Below are positions 36,878-41,237 of a DNA stretch of 41,237 nucleotides, piece by piece; positions within the stretch are counted from its first letter, which is position 1; each line of letters starts with the position of its first letter. Both the position numbers and the translations under genes were made by a program. The DNA lies in NCBI GenBank assembly GCA_029210775.1, contig JARGGI010000008.1:1-41237 (forward strand), written 5' to 3'. The DNA comes from Patescibacteria group bacterium (GTDB lineage Bacteria; Patescibacteriota; Minisyncoccia; JAHIHE01; JAGLIN01). The notes below the pieces were generated by a model. It did not search any database. It was not told the origin of the DNA and worked only from the letters and a program-made list of their open reading frames with translations.

Positions 36878-38320
36878 TTATTTTACCCAAAATTTCTTCT
36901 TATCTTTCAAATCCTCTTCTTCTTTTTTTTCCTCAATAACTTTTTCACTTTTCTTAATTTCTTCAGCAGATAATTTATTTAGTTCCTGAACTCTTTTTTC
37001 AAGATGATTCTTTGTGTTTCTCTTTGGATTTTCAATGACTTCAGAGAGAAGAACCTTAAGAATTGCTCCAATCTTCGGACCAGGTTTTGCATTCAGAATT
37101 TTCATAATGTCTTGTCCATTAATTTTTAACATTTTAGCAGATATCGGATCTTTACTCACTTTTTCAATTAGATATTCAAGATGTCTTAATTTATATGGTT
37201 TAGCTTTTGGAACTCCGCTTCCAAGACGATCTGCAATTCTAAGATCCATCAAATCTTTTAAATTTTCTTTTCCAGTTCTTTTTATTAATCTTCTGATTCC
37301 AGCTTCTGAAACTTCGTCAACATTATAATAAAACATATGATTTTTCACGAGCAATTCAACTTTTTCTATAACTTTGTTTGAAAATTTCAGACGAGTTAGA
37401 ATTTTTTTTGTGAATTTTGCACCGACATAATCATGATTATAAAAAGTGCTGTCAGGTCCTGTTCCAGCTTTGGTTTGCGGTTTAGCTATGTCATGAAGAA
37501 GTGATGCCAAGCGAACTTCAAGTTTCTGACTTGGGCAGTGCTGAAGTGAGAGAATTAGATGTTCATAAATTGTATAAGTGTGATGACGATTTTGGTCAAC
37601 GCCGATACCATCTTCAAGTTCTGGGAGGATATATTTCAAAAGTTTTGATTTTCGAAGAAGTTCAATTCCTTCATAAGCTTGATTTGAAAGAATAATTTTT
37701 TCAAATTCATCGCGAATTCTTTCTTTGGAAACATATTTCAAAAGATTATGATTTTTTTCAATAGAATTAAATGTATTCTTATTAATTTCAAAATTTAGCT
37801 GGCAAGAAAAACGGATTGCCCGAAGCATTCGTAGTGCATCTTCTCTAAATCTTTTGTCTGGATTTCCAACTGCTTTTATAATTTTCTTCTCTAAATCTTT
37901 TTGACTTTCAAACAAATCAATTATTGCGTAACTTTTATGTGTCATTTTTAGTGCCATTGCATTAATTGTGAAATCTCTTCTTTTTAAATCTTCTTTTAAA
38001 TTTGGAGTAAATTTAATTTCATCGGGATGTCGATTGTCGCTGTATCCAACATCAATTCTATATGTTGTAATTTCAATATTTTTCAAATTGTCATCTAATG
38101 TATTATTGTTTATGACTGTCACTGTACCAAATTTATTGTTATAAAAACTCTCTGGAAATATTTTTTGAATTTCTTCTGGTTTGGCATTTGTTGTAATATC
38201 CCAATCTTTCGGAATTTTTCCAAGCAAAAAGTCTCGGACACTTCCACCGACAACATGGGCTTCATATCCTTTCTTTTCTAGTTTTTCTATGATTGTTTTG
38301 ATTTCATTTGGGATATTCAT
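36878..38320 (-). CDS. cca: CCA tRNA nucleotidyltransferase
   Basis: AHVVGGSVRDFLLGKIPKDWDITT, KRRDFTINAMAL, HD domain LASLLHDIAKP. Confidence 0.93.
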   Translation of the reverse strand: MNIPNEIKTIIEKLEKKGYEAHVVGGSVRDFLLGKIPKDWDITTNAKPEEIQKIFPESFYNNKFGTVTVINNNTLDDNLKNIEITTYRIDVGYSDNRHPDEIKFTPNLKEDLKRRDFTINAMALKMTHKSYAIIDLFESQKDLEKKIIKAVGNPDKRFREDALRMLRAIRFSCQLNFEINKNTFNSIEKNHNLLKYVSKERIRDEFEKIILSNQAYEGIELLRKSKLLKYILPELEDGIGVDQNRHHTYTIYEHLILSLQHCPSQKLEVRLASLLHDIAKPQTKAGTGPDSTFYNHDYVGAKFTKKILTRLKFSNKVIEKVELLVKNHMFYYNVDEVSEAGIRRLIKRTGKENLKDLMDLRIADRLGSGVPKAKPYKLRHLEYLIEKVSKDPISAKMLKINGQDIMKILNAKPGPKIGAILKVLLSEVIENPKRNTKNHLEKRVQELNKLSAEEIKKSEKVIEEKKEEEDLKDKKKFWVK

Positions 38321-38352
38321 GATTTTAGTTTAGCATAGAAAATTCTAAAATG

Positions 38353-38400
38353 TAAAATGTATAATATTTCTCACGGCCGTGAGAAATATTATACATTTTA
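38353..38400. repeat. 48-bp perfect palindrome without spacer
   Basis: TAAAATGTATAATATTTCTCACGG|CCGTGAGAAATATTATACATTTTA. Confidence 0.95.
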
Positions 38401-38510
38401 AAGATTGGTTGATATTGAATTTGGCTTTGATTTTTGATGTTTTTAATAAGGGAAGTTGACTTATTATCAAGCATTCTGTTATATTTAATAAGCATTGTAT
38501 TATAATTTTC

Positions 38511-38582
38511 GTCCTCGTAGTTCAATGGATAGAACAAGAGCCTCCTAAGCTCTAGATGCAGGTTCGATTCCTGCCGAGGACA
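38511..38582 (+). tRNA. tRNA-Arg (CCT)
   Basis: GTCCTCG/CGAGGAC acceptor; AGAGC-CTCCTAA-GCTCT anticodon arm; GCAGG-TTCGATT-CCTGC T arm. Confidence 0.93.
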
Positions 38583-38692
38583 CAAATGAATTAAAAACAA
38601 GTTTTCTTTTTTTGCTCTTGTATTTTTTTGTTTTTTGTTAATCTATAGTCAATAGGCTATGAGATGTAAAATATTTAAAATTGTAAAAATTT

Positions 38693-38766
38693 GGGCCATT
38701 AGCGCAGTTGGCTAGCGCGCCTCCATGGCATGGAGGAGGTCACCGGTTCGAATCCGGTATGGTCCA
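38693..38766 (+). tRNA. tRNA-Ala (GGC)
   Basis: GGGCCAT/ATGGTCC acceptor with G3:U70; CCTCC-ATGGCAT-GGAGG anticodon arm. Confidence 0.93.
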
Positions 38767-38906
38767 CATAAAAATTTTTTTTTAAAAATTTAGTTGTTGT
38801 TGTGTAAATCATTTACTTATTGATTTTAAGTAGAAATCATGATATGATAGAGATGTAAATTATATAATTTCGTTTTATTACTTAATTAAATAATTAAGTT
38901 AAAAAT

Positions 38907-39707
38907 ATGAAAAAAACAAGATTAATCACATTATTTACAGTTATAGTTTCAGTGACGGTATTGTCTGTTGGTATGGCAATGGCGTTATCATTAAATCAAG
39001 AGACTGAAAAAGAAAAAAGAACAGTTGAGAACTATAAAAGAGATGAGATGCCTAATGGTATCATTAAAAATAAACCTGAAAATGAGCTGACCAAAGTATT
39101 ATTCATAAGATACGCACCAGATGTAAAAATGGTATGTGATAATGATAATGTTTGTGAAAAAAAAGAAAACCCTAAGAGTTGTCCAAATGATTGCAAACAG
39201 GGAGGGGATAAGGATCAAATAACAAATTCTTGCTATGATTTTCTTTCTAAATCTAAATCAAAATGGAATTGGACAGAAGATTATTATTATGAAACAGGTT
39301 TAGAATATTCAAATAATTCTGTAACTAAATGGAATAATGCAGCTCAGACAATGATATTTGGAGACGGAAATAATGAGGATAATCTTGATTGGGGTGTTTA
39401 TGATAACAAAAATTCAATTTCTTTAGGCAATTATCCAGAAGAGGGAGTTTTGGGAGTTACAGCAGTTTGGTATCAGGGAAAAAATATTTATGAATATGAT
39501 ATTTTGTTTGACACTGATTATTTTCCATTTGGAAGTCATGATTTAGATACTGTAATTCTACATGAATTTGGACATGCAGCTGGAATGGGTGATTTATATG
39601 ATACAACTTGTATAAGTGAAGTAATGTATGGTTATCTTGGAGAAGGTGAAGTTAAAACAGATTTAACTGATAATGATATTACTGGAATTAAGAAATTGTA
39701 TAAATAA
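38907..39707 (+). CDS. Secreted zincin metalloprotease (matrixin-like)
   Basis: Signal peptide; HEFGHAAGMGDLYD (HExxHxxGxxD-type) motif. Confidence 0.8.
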   Translation: MKKTRLITLFTVIVSVTVLSVGMAMALSLNQETEKEKRTVENYKRDEMPNGIIKNKPENELTKVLFIRYAPDVKMVCDNDNVCEKKENPKSCPNDCKQGGDKDQITNSCYDFLSKSKSKWNWTEDYYYETGLEYSNNSVTKWNNAAQTMIFGDGNNEDNLDWGVYDNKNSISLGNYPEEGVLGVTAVWYQGKNIYEYDILFDTDYFPFGSHDLDTVILHEFGHAAGMGDLYDTTCISEVMYGYLGEGEVKTDLTDNDITGIKKLYK

Positions 39708-39730
39708 AATAATTATATATTACTGATTTT

Positions 39731-39764
39731 AAAAATAGACTGAATTATTGTTGAGTCTATTTTT
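39731..39764 (+). terminator. Terminator
   Basis: AAAAATAGACT...AGTCTATTTTT. Confidence 0.65.
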
Positions 39765-39809
39765 ATGTCGAGATTGTGTTATAGTTTAATTAACATATTT
39801 AGGACAATT

Positions 39810-40103
39810 ATGAAAATCAATATTAATAAAAGTGATTTAAAAGAAAATTTGTATAATTTTATGCGTAAATGTGGGTATGCGCCTTTTCATGATAGTTATG
39901 TGAAAGTTCTTTCATCTTCTGGATATCCAAGATTTCATATATATATAAATGAATCGGATAGTCAATATGTTTTAAATTTACATCTTGATCAAAAAAGACC
40001 GAGTTATGGAAAAGAAACGGCTCATAATGGGGAATATGACGGAAAGGTTGTAGAAGAAGAAGTGAATCAAATTATTAAAATAGTTGATAGAGGTTTTAAT
40101 TAA
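39810..40103 (+). CDS. Hypothetical protein
   Basis: ATG 39810 preferred to TTG/ATG upstream; coherent 97-aa ORF. Confidence 0.6.
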   Translation: MKININKSDLKENLYNFMRKCGYAPFHDSYVKVLSSSGYPRFHIYINESDSQYVLNLHLDQKRPSYGKETAHNGEYDGKVVEEEVNQIIKIVDRGFN

Positions 40104-40170
40104 ATTTTTTAAGGATTAAATGTTGTTGATATAATTTGAGAAATAGAGACAATATTATATTTTTATACAA

Positions 40171-40197
40171 AAAACTGCTTTCAAAAGCAGTTTTTTT
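40171..40197. terminator. Bidirectional terminator
   Basis: AAAACTGCTTT-ca-AAAGCAGTTTT plus T-run. Confidence 0.75.
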
Positions 40198-40220
40198 AGA
40201 TTATTTTTAAAAGTTTTAAA

Positions 40221-41237
40221 TTAATAATTTAGCATGATATTTCCTTTGTTTGTTAGAAGTTCCAGTATTACAATTCCTTGCCAAATTTCTCTTGTCTTTT
40301 CATTTTCTTTATATAATTTCATTGTAATTTCAGTTTCATTCGTTTTAGACATATATTTAGCTTTGGCATCAAACTGGTTTTTAATTAATATTTTTAGTTC
40401 TAAATTTTTTATAGAATTGTCTTGATTTTCTGAATATTGAGCATTTATCATATTTTGTTCTATGTTTAATTCAGGAGAATTATTGTATTTAATACTTTCT
40501 ATTTTTACTTTTGCTTCCTTGCCTTCATTTTTGTGTTTTAGAACAATTACTAAAGAATTATTTGCAGTATCTTGTAGTGTATATTGTCTTAATTCCCAAC
40601 TTTCATCATCGCTATTATCTTCTTTGTTGTCGTTAACATCGCTTTCATCTATGTCTTCAACTTTATATTTTTCTTTTATCAACCTTTTTATGTTTTCTTT
40701 GTTTTGTGATTTTTCTTTTTCTTCTTCTTTCGAAATAATTTTGGAACCTATTGATGAGTTACTATTTAAATTAGATGGTTTTGTAATATTTTCTGTTTCG
40801 TTTTTATTACTACTTTGGGTCAAATTCTGACTAACAATATTCTTTTCATCTGAATCTTTTTTATCATTTGAATTGCTTTTGGATTTTTCTTCCGTATTGT
40901 TTTTACCTAATTCTTCTTTCAACTGATCATCCTCGCTTAAATCTTTATCTGATTTATTGATTAGTTTTAAGTTGCTTGATTCAATATTGTTTGCATTGTA
41001 AATTAAGCGGAAATAAATCGTCGTATCTTCTGTAATCGTAAATGGAGAGATATAATTATTCCAATTAATTGCATTTAAACTATATTCAGTTTTAAAAATT
41101 TCAGATCCATGATTTCCATCACTTGCCGTTAAGGAAACTATGACATCAGAAATGTACCAAGGACTAATCCCAGTTTCTCTGTTATAATTATGTCGGTTTG
41201 AGGTGTGACTTTGTCAATGTTTATGTCATTAACTATT
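40221..41237 (-). CDS. Extracellular protein with OmpL47-like beta domain, apparent frameshift, runs off window
   Basis: Frame upstream of the 40922 start is open: GISPWYISDVIVSLTASDGNHGSEIFKTEYSLNAINWNNYISPFTITEDTTIYFRLIYNANNIES; the preceding VNDINIDKVTPQTDIIITE is in another frame. Confidence 0.55.

Noticed and set aside
38325-38600. Reverse ORF MFLIHLCPRQESNLHLELRRLLFYPLNYED...
   Set aside because: Antisense translation of tRNA-Arg and the palindrome; classic spurious annotation.
1-41237. Alternative genetic code (UGA as Gly/Trp, as in some CPR lineages)
   Set aside because: Recognisable proteins terminate normally and do not need UGA read-through.

Overview
The window is an AT-rich bacterial chromosome segment. 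Reduced gene content, gene style and CCA/LepA/ClpB/MurJ/Nth/SpoIIM-like neighbours suggest a Patescibacteria/CPR-like host, but this is inference. From ~9.8 kb rightwards it is mostly ordinary housekeeping: trypsin-like protease, isopentenyl-phosphate-kinase-like kinase, ClpB, thiol-disulfide protein, YraN, LepA, MurJ, endonuclease III, rubrerythrin, CCA-adding enzyme and three tRNAs. It also holds an R-M system next to an attC-like fold. Two regions stand out. (1) Positions 1-9531 are bounded by an identical 77-bp repeat. Here every forward-strand gene (Zn-ribbon 77 aa, ~190 aa, 118 aa, 46 aa and a 1222-aa DExH helicase) is written almost wall-to-wall as consecutive perfect hairpins inside its reading frame. 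Each of the four short genes has a start-site hairpin, two have short leader ORFs overlapping that hairpin, and a family of hairpins follows the genes. Reverse-strand genes between them (AbiEi/AbiEii and an HD-domain tRNA nucleotidyltransferase paralogue) lack this density and look like cargo. I consider this the best candidate for an undescribed system. (2) Positions ~31.23-32.49 kb hold a near-consensus promoter, ~1.2 kb without a sizeable ORF but with a dozen long nested hairpins, then a strong terminator: a candidate large structured ncRNA. All pairing was done by eye; no folding statistics or database searches were run.
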